Of a stretch of 64,000 nt of DNA, positions 25,731 to 33,916 are shown piece by piece. The stretch spans positions 62,001-126,000 of the forward strand of contig NZ_JAAZQQ010000001.1 in assembly GCF_012395815.1 (NCBI RefSeq), written 5' to 3'. The position numbers and the translations under genes were made by a program. Origin of the DNA: Roseicyclus persicicus (GTDB lineage: Bacteria > Pseudomonadota > Alphaproteobacteria > Rhodobacterales > Rhodobacteraceae). Each line of letters begins with the position of its first letter. Positions within the stretch are counted from its first letter, which is position 1. The notes beneath the pieces are model-generated. The model did not search any database and was not told the origin of the DNA. It saw only the letters and a program-made list of their open reading frames with translations.

Positions 25731-26198
25731 ATGGAAAAGATCCCGATGACCCCCGCGGGCTACCAGGCCCTGAACGACGAGCTGAAGCAGCTGAAAAGCG
25801 TCGAGCGCCCGGCCATCATCCAGGCCATCGCCGAGGCGCGCGAGCACGGCGACCTGTCCGAGAACGCGGAATACCACTCGGCCAAGGAAAAGCAGTCCTT
25901 CATCGAGGGCCGCATCAAGGAGCTCGAGGGCATCATCAGCCGCGCCAACGTGATCGACCCGAAAACGCTGTCGGGCCCGGTCAAGTTCGGCGCCACCGTG
26001 GTTCTGGTCGACGAGGACGACGTGGAAAAGACCTTCCAGATCGTCGGCGAGGCCGAGGCCAACATCGAGAAGGGCCTGCTCAACATCAACTCGCCGCTCG
26101 CCCGCGCCTTGATCGGCAAGGAAGAGGGCGATAGCGTCGAGGTCAAGACGCCCGGCGGCGACAAGGATTACGAGATCGTCTCGGTAGCCTACGTCTGA
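25731..26198 (+). CDS. greA: Transcription elongation factor GreA
   Basis: GreA rescues backtracked RNA polymerase by stimulating transcript cleavage. The 155-residue protein has the N-terminal coiled coil with its acidic tip ([18 protein letters not shown], which contains the DLSENAEY hallmark) and a C-terminal FKBP-like domain ending YEIVSVAYV. The ATG at 25731 is preceded by an in-frame TTG at 25728; [11 protein letters not shown] is the usual beginning. It stands after the argH unit but with a 93-base gap. Confidence 0.96.
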   Translation: MEKIPMTPAGYQALNDELKQLKSVERPAIIQAIAEAREHGDLSENAEYHSAKEKQSFIEGRIKELEGIISRANVIDPKTLSGPVKFGATVVLVDEDDVEKTFQIVGEAEANIEKGLLNINSPLARALIGKEEGDSVEVKTPGGDKDYEIVSVAYV

Positions 26199-26233
26199 GC
26201 GCCGCCGACCCCCCGCGGAGTGCGATCGCCCTG

Positions 26234-27235
26234 ATGCGCGACGACCAGAAGCCCTCGACCCTCGAGCTGGGCCTCTACGCCCGGGAGGAGCCGGCGCGCC
26301 GCATCACGGTCATCGAGATCGCCGCGCTGATCCTGACCCTGATCTGGATCGTCGCCGTCATCCTGTTCGGCGGCGGCGACGGCGAGGGCGGCGACGGCTT
26401 CGCCGACGGCGTCCTGACCGTGCTCGCCATCGTCATGCCGATCGCCCTGATCTGGGTCGCGGCCAGCGCCGCCCGCACCGCCCGCGGCCTGCGCGAGGAG
26501 GCCGCGCGCCTGCAGGCCTCCATCGACGCCATGCGCGCGGCCTATGTCGACCAGCAGCAGCGCGCCGCCCTCGACCTCAAGCCCGCCGTTGTCGCCAAGC
26601 TGGAGGAGCTGGTGGAAACCCAGCGCAGCGCGGGGCAGGGCACCCCTGCCGTGTTCTCGTCCCTCCGCGCGCTCCCCCCCGCCGAGGAGCGCGCCGCCGT
26701 GCCGCCCCCCGCGCCCGAGCTGCCCCAGCCGGGCCTCGCGCTGGCCACGCCCGCGGAAAAGGACCCGATCTCGGTCGCCGATTTCATCAAGGCCCTGAAT
26801 TTCCCGGAAAACGAGCACGACAAGGAGGGGTTCCGCACGCTGCGCCGCGCGCTCGAGGACCGGGCGACCGAACGCCTGATCCGCGCCAGCCAGGACGTGC
26901 TGACGCTGCTCAGCCAGGACGGCATCTACATGGACGACCTGCGCCCCGACCGCGCCCGCCCCGAGGTCTGGCGCCGCTTCGCCGCGGGCGACCGGGGCCG
27001 CGCCATCGCAGCGCTGGGGGGCATCCACGACCGGTCCTCGCTGGTCCTGACGGCGGGCCGGATGAAGAAGGACCCGGTGTTCCGCGACGCGGCGCACCAT
27101 TTCCTGCGCCACTTCGACCGGACCTTCATGGAGTTCGAGAAGAACGCCTCGGACGCCGAGATCGTGGCGCTGGCCAACACCCGAACCGCGCGGGCCTTCA
27201 TGCTGCTGGGCCGCGTCGCCGGCACCTTCGACTAG
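26234..27235 (+). CDS. Conserved two-helix membrane protein, unknown function
   Basis: This 333-residue protein has two membrane segments near residues 27-45 and 58-78, then a coiled-coil-like helix (about 80-130) and a Pro/Ala linker. The C-terminal half is alpha-helical and probably cytosolic (FIKALNFPENEHDKEGF, MKKDPVFRDAAHHFLRHFDRTF). I do not recognise a named family; similar proteins are, to my memory, frequent in Rhodobacteraceae. It lies 35 bases after greA and could be co-transcribed. It is followed by array B. Confidence 0.65.
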   Translation: MRDDQKPSTLELGLYAREEPARRITVIEIAALILTLIWIVAVILFGGGDGEGGDGFADGVLTVLAIVMPIALIWVAASAARTARGLREEAARLQASIDAMRAAYVDQQQRAALDLKPAVVAKLEELVETQRSAGQGTPAVFSSLRALPPAEERAAVPPPAPELPQPGLALATPAEKDPISVADFIKALNFPENEHDKEGFRTLRRALEDRATERLIRASQDVLTLLSQDGIYMDDLRPDRARPEVWRRFAAGDRGRAIAALGGIHDRSSLVLTAGRMKKDPVFRDAAHHFLRHFDRTFMEFEKNASDAEIVALANTRTARAFMLLGRVAGTFD

Positions 27236-27262
27236 AGCAGCGGCTTTCCGCACCGGAGACCC

Positions 27263-27351
27263 GGGAAAACTGCAGTTTTCCCACCCGCGAAGCTGCAGCT
27301 TCGCGCCCGTTTTCCTCGAGGAAAACGCCGCGGAAAACGCGCGTTTTCCGC
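27263..27351. repeat. Palindrome array B (four units)
   Basis: Four perfect palindromes fill the convergent gap: GGGAAAACTGCAGTTTTCCC (27263-27282), CGCGAAGCTGCAGCTTCGCG (27286-27305), CGTTTTCCTCGAGGAAAACG (27308-27327) and a 22-mer centred on CGCGCG (27330-27351). Centres are 23, 22 and 23 bp apart. Two units share CTGCAG; the other cores differ, yet length and spacing are kept. The first unit contains the 18-mer found at 12576. Confidence 0.85.
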
Positions 27352-27356
27352 CCCCG

Positions 27357-28211
27357 TCACCGCAACGCCGCGACCAGCTCCGCCTCGTGCCCCAGCCCCG
27401 CGATCCAGCCCTCCACCGGGTCGCCCTCCCGCAGCATCGCGTCGAGCCGCCCCGGCGCCAGCCCCGCGAAGGCCTCGGCCAGCACCCGCACCTGCGCCGC
27501 GTCGAGAATTTCCCCCGGCCCCTGCCGCCGCCGCACCTCGGCGTCCAGCATCGACGGATACACCTCCGCCAGCAGGATCGGCGCCTCCCGCCCCTCGAAG
27601 GGCCGCACCGCGAGGTCCGCCCCGTAGCGCCGCCGCAACCCCTCCAGCCGCGGCAGGCCCAGCAGCGCCTGGCTTCCCACCGACCCCGTGGTGAACAGCT
27701 TCCACACCGGCTGCGCCCGCCTCAGCCGCTCCTCCACCGCGCGCCGCTCCGCCATCCCGTGCCCGTGCCGCGCCGTGCCCCGCATCGGCAACAGGCCAGA
27801 TGCCCGCCCCGCCGGGCAGCCCCAGAATGGCCCCACGCCGGGGAACATCCCGTTCAGCCGTTCCGCTACCTCCCAGCGGCTGTTGCCGTTCCGGTCGTCG
27901 TCCGCGACCGCCTCCGCCAGCCAGCCCCACAGCGCCAGCGGATCGTCCCGCCCCGTCACCGCCCGCGCAAAGCCCCGCGGGTAGCCGAAGGGAAAGTCGA
28001 ACCCCGCCAGCACGCGGCGCCCCTCGGCCAGCGCCGCGTCGAAGGCGGCCTCCAGCGCCGCCACCGCCGCCGCCCGCGTCCGGTGGTAGGTCACGCGCGT
28101 CTCGCCCGCCGTCCGCTCCGCGACGAAGATCGCGTCCTTCACCGGCCGCGCCGGCGACGGTGCCGACCGCGCCGACCAGTCGACCATGATGACGGTCTCC
28201 ACCCCGCTCAT
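27357..28211 (-). CDS. DUF429-like protein
   Basis: This 284-residue protein starts MSGVETVIMVDWSARSAPSP. It contains VDWSA, LAGFDFPFGYPRGFA and AEVYPSM, the acidic and aromatic pattern of the DUF429 family, which resembles RNase H-like nucleases or kinases. Biochemical function is unknown. Its ATG overlaps by four bases the stop of a short reading frame that looks like the end of MobA; in related genomes I recall DUF429 genes paired with mobA. It ends against array B. Confidence 0.7.
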   Translation of the reverse strand: MSGVETVIMVDWSARSAPSPARPVKDAIFVAERTAGETRVTYHRTRAAAVAALEAAFDAALAEGRRVLAGFDFPFGYPRGFARAVTGRDDPLALWGWLAEAVADDDRNGNSRWEVAERLNGMFPGVGPFWGCPAGRASGLLPMRGTARHGHGMAERRAVEERLRRAQPVWKLFTTGSVGSQALLGLPRLEGLRRRYGADLAVRPFEGREAPILLAEVYPSMLDAEVRRRQGPGEILDAAQVRVLAEAFAGLAPGRLDAMLREGDPVEGWIAGLGHEAELVAALR

Positions 28212-28297
28212 CCCCGCGCCGCCCACGCCTCCGCAACCTCCAGATCCGCCCGGCCGTTCACGTTGAAGAACGCCGGCGGCCTGTCCAGATCCGTCAT
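28208..28297 (-). pseudogene. Apparent C-terminal remnant of mobA
   Basis: A 29-codon frame ends PPAFFNVNGRADLEVAEAWA and then three residues. FFNVN followed by a D-L segment is how molybdenum cofactor guanylyltransferase (MobA) proteins end (FxNVNTPEDL). No MobA sequence precedes it: upstream the frame turns into unrelated residues, and azlC begins 85 bases away on the other strand. The stop overlaps the ATG of the DUF429 gene, as expected of an old operon junction. It could be a chance match. Confidence 0.45.
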
Positions 28298-28381
28298 GCC
28301 GCCCCTCACAAAGCCTGAATTGCATCCCCCCGGCGGCTGGCCTATGCCCCCGCTGTCACAGCCAAAGGCTAGCCCGCCCCC

Positions 28382-29089
28382 ATGCCCGCATCCAGCCCCC
28401 GAACCGCCTACTGGCGCGGCGTCCGCACCGCGCTGCCCTTCGTGATCGTGGTCGGGCCCTTCGGTCTCCTGTTCGGCGTGGTCGGCACCGAGGCGGGGCT
28501 GTCCATCGCGCAGGTCATGGGCTTCACCGTGCTGGTCATCGCCGGCGCCTCGCAGTTCACCGCGCTGCAGCTGATGCAGGACAACGCGCCCACGCTGATC
28601 GTGGTCGCCTCGGCGCTGGCGGTGAACCTGCGCATGGCGATGTATTCCGCCTCGCTCGCCCCGCATCTCGGCCCCGCGCCCCTTTGGCAGCGGGCGCTGA
28701 TCGCCTACATGAATGTCGACCAGACCTACGCGCTCGGCCATGCCGACTACGAGGCGAACCCGCGCCAGTCGGTCGCCGAAAAGGTCGCCTTCTTCTTCGG
28801 CACCTCGACCCCCGTGATCCCGGTCTGGGTCGGCGCCACCGCGCTCGGCATCGTGGTGGGCGAGGCGATCCCCCCCGCGCTGGGCCTCGACTTCGCGGTG
28901 CCGATCACCTTCCTCGCCCTCATCGCCCCCGCGCTGCGCACGCTCGCCCATGTCGCCGCCGCCGTCACCTCGGTGGTCATGGCCATCCTGCTCGCCTTCC
29001 TGCCGTGGAACCTGTGGCTGCTGGCCGCGGGCCTTGCCGCCATGATCGTCGGCGCCGAGGTCGAGCGCCGGATGGAGGCGCGGCGATGA
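28382..29089 (+). CDS. azlC: AzlC-family branched-chain amino acid exporter subunit
   Basis: This is the large subunit of an AzlCD-type exporter, 235 residues with about six membrane segments. Typical features are YWRGVRTALPFVIVVGPFGLLFG, the GASQFTALQLM block and VNLRMAMYSASLAPHL. The family exports branched-chain amino acids or their analogues; substrate here is unknown. The stop overlaps the azlD ATG. The gene starts only 85 bases from the mobA-like remnant, so a rearrangement may have brought it here. Confidence 0.88.
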   Translation: MPASSPRTAYWRGVRTALPFVIVVGPFGLLFGVVGTEAGLSIAQVMGFTVLVIAGASQFTALQLMQDNAPTLIVVASALAVNLRMAMYSASLAPHLGPAPLWQRALIAYMNVDQTYALGHADYEANPRQSVAEKVAFFFGTSTPVIPVWVGATALGIVVGEAIPPALGLDFAVPITFLALIAPALRTLAHVAAAVTSVVMAILLAFLPWNLWLLAAGLAAMIVGAEVERRMEARR

Positions 29090-29415
29090 ACTACACCCAT
29101 ACGGAGCTTTGGCTCATCATCCTCGCCCTCGGCGTCGGAACCTTCGTGATCCGCTTCTCCTTCCTCGGCATCCTCGGCGACCGGCAGCTGCCGCCCTGGC
29201 TGTTGCGCCACCTGCGCTACACCGCGGTCGCCATCCTGCCCGCCATGGTGACGCCCCTGATCCTCTGGCCGCAGGCGACGGGCGGGCAGATGGACCCGGT
29301 CCGCATCGCCGCGGCGGCGGCGGCGCTCGGGGTCGGGCTTTGGACGAAGAACGCGATCTGGGCGATCGTGGCGGGGATGGGCAGCCTCTGGGGGCTTGGC
29401 TGGCTGCTGGGCTGA
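29086..29415 (+). CDS. azlD: AzlD-family exporter small subunit
   Basis: This 109-residue protein has three or four membrane segments. It begins MNYTHTELWLIILALGVGTF and has RFSFLGILGDRQLPPWLLRHLRY-type residues, characteristic of AzlD. It works with AzlC in the inner membrane. The ATG overlaps the azlC stop (ATGA). Confidence 0.87.
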   Translation: MNYTHTELWLIILALGVGTFVIRFSFLGILGDRQLPPWLLRHLRYTAVAILPAMVTPLILWPQATGGQMDPVRIAAAAAALGVGLWTKNAIWAIVAGMGSLWGLGWLLG

Positions 29416-29417
29416 TC

Positions 29418-29434
29418 GTTCCATAAATCGGAAC
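29418..29434. promoter_or_regulatory. Putative LysR-type operator upstream of sbtA
   Basis: GTTCC-ATAAATC-GGAAC contains the T-N11-A pattern of LysR-type boxes. It lies 87 bases before the sbtA ATG and the LysR gene follows sbtA. The A/T-rich stretch next to it (29448-29463) may hold the promoter. Confidence 0.45.
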
Positions 29435-29521
29435 GGAAATGCCAGAACATGTATTTTTCTTTCTGACTGCCCCCGCGCATATCCCCGCCAACAGGCAACG
29501 CCCAAGCGGGGGACACGCGAC

Positions 29522-30568
29522 ATGGACATGATCTTCGGCAGCGCCGCGACGATCGTCGAGCAACTGCAGAAACCGACGCTCGCCTTCCTGATCGGCGGCA
29601 TGGTGCTGGCCGCGATGGGCAGCAGGCTGACGGTGCCCGAGCCGGTCTACAAGTTCCTGGTCCTCGTCCTTCTGCTCAAGGTCGGCCTCGGCGCCGGCAT
29701 CTCGGTGCGCGAGGCGGATGTCGTGGCGCTGGCCGTGCCGGCGCTGGCGGCGGCGGGGCTTGGCATCGCCATCGTGCTGTTGTGCAGCCGGACGCTGGCG
29801 CGCTGGCCCGGCGTGAACCGGATGGACGGGATGGCGACGGCGGGCCTGTTCGGCGCGGTCTCGGCCTCGACGCTGGCCGCGGGCATGGTGATGCTGGACG
29901 CCGAGGGCATCGCCTACGAGGGCTTCATCGGCGCGCTTTACCCGTTCATGGACATCGCGGCGCTGGTGACCGCGATCCTCATGGCCAAGATGAGCGCCGC
30001 CCGCGCCGTGGCCGCGCATTCGGTGGGCGGGGGCACGGCGACCGTCGCCATGGGTGGCGGCGCGGGTGACGGGATCGTCCGGGAAATCCTGGCCGACACG
30101 CTGAAAAGCCCCGCGATTTCCGCGTTGCTGCTGGGCCTCGGCATCGGCCTGCTGGGCCGGCCCGAGCAGGTCTACGAGGGCTTCTACGAGCCGCTGTTTC
30201 GGGGGTTCCTGTCGATCCTCATGCTGATCATGGGCATGGAGGCCTGGGCGCGGCTGGGCGAGATGCGGAAGGTCGCGCACGCCTATGTCCTCTACGGCAT
30301 CGCCGCGCCCTTCCTGCACGGGCTGATGGGTTTCGGCGCGGGGCTGGTCGCGCATCACCTGACGGGCTTTTCCGCGGGCGGCGTCGTGCTGCTGGCCGTG
30401 ATGGCGGCCTCCAGCTCGGACATCTCGGGCCCTCCGACGCTGCGGGGCGCGCTGCCCGAGGCGAACCCGAGCGCCTATGTCGGCACCTCGACCGGCATCG
30501 GCACGCCCGTCGCGATCCTGTCGATCCCGGTCTGGATCGCGCTGGCGGGGGCGGTCATCGGCTTCTAG
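29522..30568 (+). CDS. sbtA: SbtA-like sodium-dependent bicarbonate transporter
   Basis: This 348-residue membrane protein has about ten membrane segments. It carries the SbtA landmarks: LLLKVGLGAGISVREADV, GLFGAVSASTLAAGMVMLD, the GGGTATVAMGGG-type linker and SSSDISGPPTLRGALPEANPSAYVGTSTGIGTPVAI-type C-terminal sequence (landmarks only). SbtA imports bicarbonate with sodium in cyanobacteria and many proteobacteria. No SbtB regulator gene is adjacent; a LysR gene follows instead. The start is ATG 29522. Confidence 0.9.
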   Translation: MDMIFGSAATIVEQLQKPTLAFLIGGMVLAAMGSRLTVPEPVYKFLVLVLLLKVGLGAGISVREADVVALAVPALAAAGLGIAIVLLCSRTLARWPGVNRMDGMATAGLFGAVSASTLAAGMVMLDAEGIAYEGFIGALYPFMDIAALVTAILMAKMSAARAVAAHSVGGGTATVAMGGGAGDGIVREILADTLKSPAISALLLGLGIGLLGRPEQVYEGFYEPLFRGFLSILMLIMGMEAWARLGEMRKVAHAYVLYGIAAPFLHGLMGFGAGLVAHHLTGFSAGGVVLLAVMAASSSDISGPPTLRGALPEANPSAYVGTSTGIGTPVAILSIPVWIALAGAVIGF

Positions 30569-30597
30569 AAACTGCTGCGCAGCCGGCCCGTCCGTTC

Positions 30598-30603
30598 TAT
30601 AAT
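30598..30603 (+). promoter_or_regulatory. Consensus -10 box just before the lysR ATG
   Basis: TATAAT ends seven bases before ATG 30611. A transcript from it would start at or next to the A of the ATG. No Shine-Dalgarno is seen, and the -35 region is poor. Confidence 0.45.
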
Positions 30604-30610
30604 CCCGAAG

Positions 30611-31483
30611 ATGGACCGGCTGAACTACCACCACCTGCGCTATTTCCGCGAGGTCGCCCGCGAGGGGCACCTGACCCGCGCGGCGGAAAAGCTGAACCTG
30701 TCGCAGTCGGCGCTGTCGACGCAGATCCGGCAGCTGGAGGAGCGGCTCGGCCACGCGCTGTTCGAGCGCAAGGGGCGGCAGCTGATCCTGACGGAAGCCG
30801 GGCGGATCGCGCTGGATCACGCCGAGCGCATCTTCGGCACCGGCGAGGAGCTGCTGGCGGCGCTGGGCGACGGCGCGGGCGCGGCGCGGCCGCTGCGGGT
30901 GGGCGCGCTGTCGACGCTGTCGCGCAACTTCCAGATGCGGTTCCTGCAGCCGGTGCTGGGCGAGGTGCCGCTGGCGCTGGTGTCAGGGTCGGGGCCGACG
31001 CTGCTGCCGCGGCTGGCGGGGCTGGCGCTGGACGTGGTGCTGTCGACCGAACCTCATGACGCGGCGGCCTTTCCCGACCTGACCGCCCACCGCATCGCGG
31101 CGCAGCCGGTCGCGCTGGTGGGGACGTGGGACAGGATGAAAGGGCGCGACGCGGGGTGGCTGCTGGAGACGCAGCCGCTGATCCTGCCGACGGAAAGCTC
31201 GATCCGCACGGGGTTCGACGCGCTGTGCGCCCGGCGCGGCATCGCCCCCCGGATCGCCGCCGAGGTGGACGACATGGCCATGGTCCGCCTGCTGACGCGG
31301 GCCGACGTGGGCGTGGCGCTGGCGCCGCTGGTCGTGGTGCAGGACGAGATCGCGGCGGGCACGCTGGTGGCCGCGCCGGGCGACCTGGGCATCGTCGAGA
31401 CCTTTTACGCCATCACCGCCGAGCGGAATTTCCCGCATCCGGCGCTGAAGCGCCTGCCGCCCGAGACGCGTTTCACCCCCTGA
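30611..31483 (+). CDS. LysR-family transcriptional regulator (NhaR-like)
   Basis: This 290-residue protein has the LysR winged helix at residues 1-60 (MDRLNYHHLRYFREVAREG, LTRAAEKLNLSQSALSTQI, LEERLGHALFERKGR). The LNYHHLRYF start is typical of the NhaR subgroup. The periplasmic-binding-like effector domain follows. By position it probably controls sbtA, 42 bases upstream on the same strand, perhaps through the box at 29418. Effector unknown. Confidence 0.88.
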   Translation: MDRLNYHHLRYFREVAREGHLTRAAEKLNLSQSALSTQIRQLEERLGHALFERKGRQLILTEAGRIALDHAERIFGTGEELLAALGDGAGAARPLRVGALSTLSRNFQMRFLQPVLGEVPLALVSGSGPTLLPRLAGLALDVVLSTEPHDAAAFPDLTAHRIAAQPVALVGTWDRMKGRDAGWLLETQPLILPTESSIRTGFDALCARRGIAPRIAAEVDDMAMVRLLTRADVGVALAPLVVVQDEIAAGTLVAAPGDLGIVETFYAITAERNFPHPALKRLPPETRFTP

Positions 31484-31708
31484 CGACGGCCCGTTGGAGC
31501 GCCCGCCGCGAAGCGCAAGGGGGGCACCCGGTGCGCCGATAAACAGCTATGTGCATCAGCGCACGTTCATCACGGAAACGTCCAAGGTATGTGATTTGAA
31601 ATGCAGCTCGGGAGATCCGATCTCGGGATCATCGACGGCACGACGCCGACACGAACCGCCGACCGGCAGGACCGCCGGGACCGGCACCAACCCGAAAGGA
31701 TTTGCTTT

Positions 31709-32197
31709 ATGAAACCGCTCTTTCTTGCAACCGCCGCCGCCCTCGCCCTTGCCGCTCCGGTGGCCGCGCAGACCCAGCTGGAAACCACGCTGGGCGTCAC
31801 CCCCGGCACCTTCACCGCGGCCGAGCTGGCGGACCTGAACCGCGCTTATGAGGAGAACGACCAGACCCGGATCGACTTCATCCTGTCCGGCGGGTCGAAC
31901 CTCGATGCCGCGACGATCGAGCGCCTTGGCGTGCAGCAGGCGATCGCCCGCGCCGTCGAGGAGGGGGACTACGCCCAGGCCCGCAACCTGCAGGCGGCCC
32001 GCGGCGTCTCGTCGGATACGTCGGTGGCGTCCTCGCGCGGCGAGACGGTGGCGACCGGCTGGCTTCAGTCGGTGGCCGATGACCTCGGGGTCGATGCCCG
32101 CGACTTCAGCCGCGGCGACCTGCTCGCCCTGGCGCGGTCGGTGGAGGAAGGTGACCGCGTGGCGGTGACCGGCATCCTCAGCCGCGTGCAGAACTGA
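31709..32197 (+). CDS. Secreted hypothetical protein
   Basis: This 162-residue protein has a clear signal peptide (MKPLFLATAAALALAAPVAA, cleavage before QTQ). The mature part has two similar helical halves around VEEGDYAQARNL and VEEGDRVAVTGI, acidic and without cysteines. I know no function. AAAGGA lies eight bases before ATG 31709, and a strong terminator follows. The 225-base gap upstream holds an inverted repeat GAGATC-C-GATCTC (31612-31624) but no convincing promoter. Confidence 0.7.
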   Translation: MKPLFLATAAALALAAPVAAQTQLETTLGVTPGTFTAAELADLNRAYEENDQTRIDFILSGGSNLDAATIERLGVQQAIARAVEEGDYAQARNLQAARGVSSDTSVASSRGETVATGWLQSVADDLGVDARDFSRGDLLALARSVEEGDRVAVTGILSRVQN

Positions 32198-32240
32198 TCG
32201 CAGGGGCGGGACACGTCCCGCACCCCACGCGCAATACGCA

Positions 32241-32281
32241 GAGCCCCGAGGCCGCTCAGGCCCCGGGGCTCCCCTTTTTTT
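32241..32281 (+). terminator. Rho-independent terminator after the secreted protein gene
   Basis: GAGCCCCG (32241-32248) pairs with CGGGGCTC (32264-32271), with an inner GGCC/GGCC stem, then CCC and seven T residues. Confidence 0.88.
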
Positions 32282-32290
32282 CGGGTCGGC

Positions 32291-33121
32291 TCAGTCCCGC
32301 ACCGAGGCGGCGGGGTAGGTGCCGAGGATCTTGAGGAAGCTGGTGAAGTAGTCGAGTTCCTCAAGCGCCAGCTTCACGTTGGCGTCGTCGGGGTGGCCTT
32401 CGATGTCGGCGTAGAACTGCGTCGCGGTGAAGGAGCCGTCGACCATGTAGCTTTCCAGCTTGGTCATGTTCACGCCGTTGGTGGCAAAGCCGCCCATCGC
32501 CTTGTAGAGCGCGGCGGGGATGTTGCGGACGCGGAACACGAAGGTCGTCATCATGTGGGACGCGCGGCGCGCCATCTCGGGCTCGCGCGCCATGATGAGA
32601 AAGCGGGTGGTGTTGGTGTCGTGGTCCTCGATGTGGCGGGCCAGCACGTTCAGACCGTAGATCTCGGCGGCAAGCTCGGAGGCGAGCGCCGCCCTGGACC
32701 GGTCGCCCCAGGCCGCCACGTCGCGGGCGGCCCGCGCGTTGTCCGGGCTGACCTGGCCCTTGATGCCGTTCTCGCGCAGGAAGCGCGCGCATTGCGGCAA
32801 CAGGACCAGGTGGCTGTGCGCCTCGCGGATGTCGGACAGCTGCGCGCCCGGCACGGCGAGCAGGTTGATGTGCACCCGGACGAACACCTCGTCGACGATG
32901 TGCAGGCCGGATTCCGGCAAAAGGCGGTGGATGTCGGCCACCCGGCCATAGGTCGTGTTCTCGACCGGCAGCATCGCCTGGGTGGCGCGGCCGGACTGCA
33001 CGGCCTCGATCGCGTCCTCGAAGGTGGCGCAGGGCAGGGCCTCCATGCCGGGGCGGGCGTCGTGGATGGCCTGGTGCGAATAGGCACCCGGCTCCCCCTG
33101 GAAGGCGATGCGTGCGGTCAT
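32291..33121 (-). CDS. pheA: Prephenate dehydratase
   Basis: PheA turns prephenate into phenylpyruvate in phenylalanine synthesis. The 276-residue protein has no chorismate mutase domain. The catalytic module begins IAFQGEPGAYSHQAI and holds the TRF motif in TNTTRFLIM. The C-terminal ACT domain keeps the LES of the feedback motif ESRP but reads LESYMVDGSF, a variant I associate with alphaproteobacteria. Feedback inhibition by phenylalanine is therefore likely but not certain. Confidence 0.94.
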   Translation of the reverse strand: MTARIAFQGEPGAYSHQAIHDARPGMEALPCATFEDAIEAVQSGRATQAMLPVENTTYGRVADIHRLLPESGLHIVDEVFVRVHINLLAVPGAQLSDIREAHSHLVLLPQCARFLRENGIKGQVSPDNARAARDVAAWGDRSRAALASELAAEIYGLNVLARHIEDHDTNTTRFLIMAREPEMARRASHMMTTFVFRVRNIPAALYKAMGGFATNGVNMTKLESYMVDGSFTATQFYADIEGHPDDANVKLALEELDYFTSFLKILGTYPAASVRD

Positions 33122-33226
33122 GTCTCCACCTTGGGATGTGGGCGTTTCGTCGCGCTCCCTACACCTTGCCTTGGGTTGGCGAAACCCCATACATAGCCCC
33201 GAAACCGCGAGACGAATGGGAAGACC

Positions 33227-33745
33227 ATGTTCGACACCATGACCATCACCAAGGCCTTCGCCTCCGTGTGCGGCGCCATGCTGGTGCTGCTGCTGGGCGG
33301 CTGGGCCGCCGACGGGCTCTACAACATCGAGAACCACGGCGAGGATCACGTGCCGGGCTACGCCATCCTGGTCCATGAGGGCGACGACGCGGCCGAGCCG
33401 GAAGAGGTGGTCGAGGTGGCCTTTGCGGATGTCTATGCCGCCGCCGACGCGGGCGCGGGCGAACGGCTGTGGCGCCAGTGCTCGGCCTGCCACGCGCTCG
33501 ACGGGCGCGACGGCGTCGGCCCGCACCTGAACGGCGTGGTCGGCCGCGCCAAGCACTCGGTGGCCGGCTTCAACTACTCCGACGCGCTGCGCGGCCTCGA
33601 GGGCGACTGGACCCCCGAGAACCTGGCCGAGTTCCTGCTCAGCCCCCGCAGCTACGCGCCGGGCACCGCGATGGCCTACAACGGCATGAGCGATGTCGAG
33701 GACCGGGCGAACCTGATCGCCTACCTCGCCACCACCACCGAGTGA
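33227..33745 (+). CDS. Membrane-anchored cytochrome c (CycM/c552-like)
   Basis: This 172-residue protein has an uncleaved N-terminal membrane segment (about 11-30), an acidic linker and a class I cytochrome c domain. Haem binds at C85-S-A-C88-H89 (RQCSACHALDG); the methionine ligand is probably in PGTAMAYNGM. Such proteins carry electrons from the bc1 complex to cytochrome oxidases in Rhodobacteraceae and Paracoccus. It diverges from pheA and ends at a terminator. Confidence 0.9.
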   Translation: MFDTMTITKAFASVCGAMLVLLLGGWAADGLYNIENHGEDHVPGYAILVHEGDDAAEPEEVVEVAFADVYAAADAGAGERLWRQCSACHALDGRDGVGPHLNGVVGRAKHSVAGFNYSDALRGLEGDWTPENLAEFLLSPRSYAPGTAMAYNGMSDVEDRANLIAYLATTTE

Positions 33746-33767
33746 TCCGCGCCCCCGCGCGATGACA

Positions 33768-33793
33768 GGGCCGCCCCCCGTGGGCGGCCTTTC
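33768..33793 (+). terminator. Rho-independent terminator after cytochrome c
   Basis: GGCCGCCC (33769-33776), five-base loop, GGGCGGCC (33782-33789), then TTT. Confidence 0.8.
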
Positions 33794-33916
33794 TGCATGG
33801 ACCGGAGGGGCCGTTCACGCAATCTCGTCTTGAACCCGGGCCGGGCTGGTCTCTAACGTGGTGCGACACAGATAAAGGGGGACGCACCCCCGTTGTGGAC
33901 GAGCACGGAGACCCGC

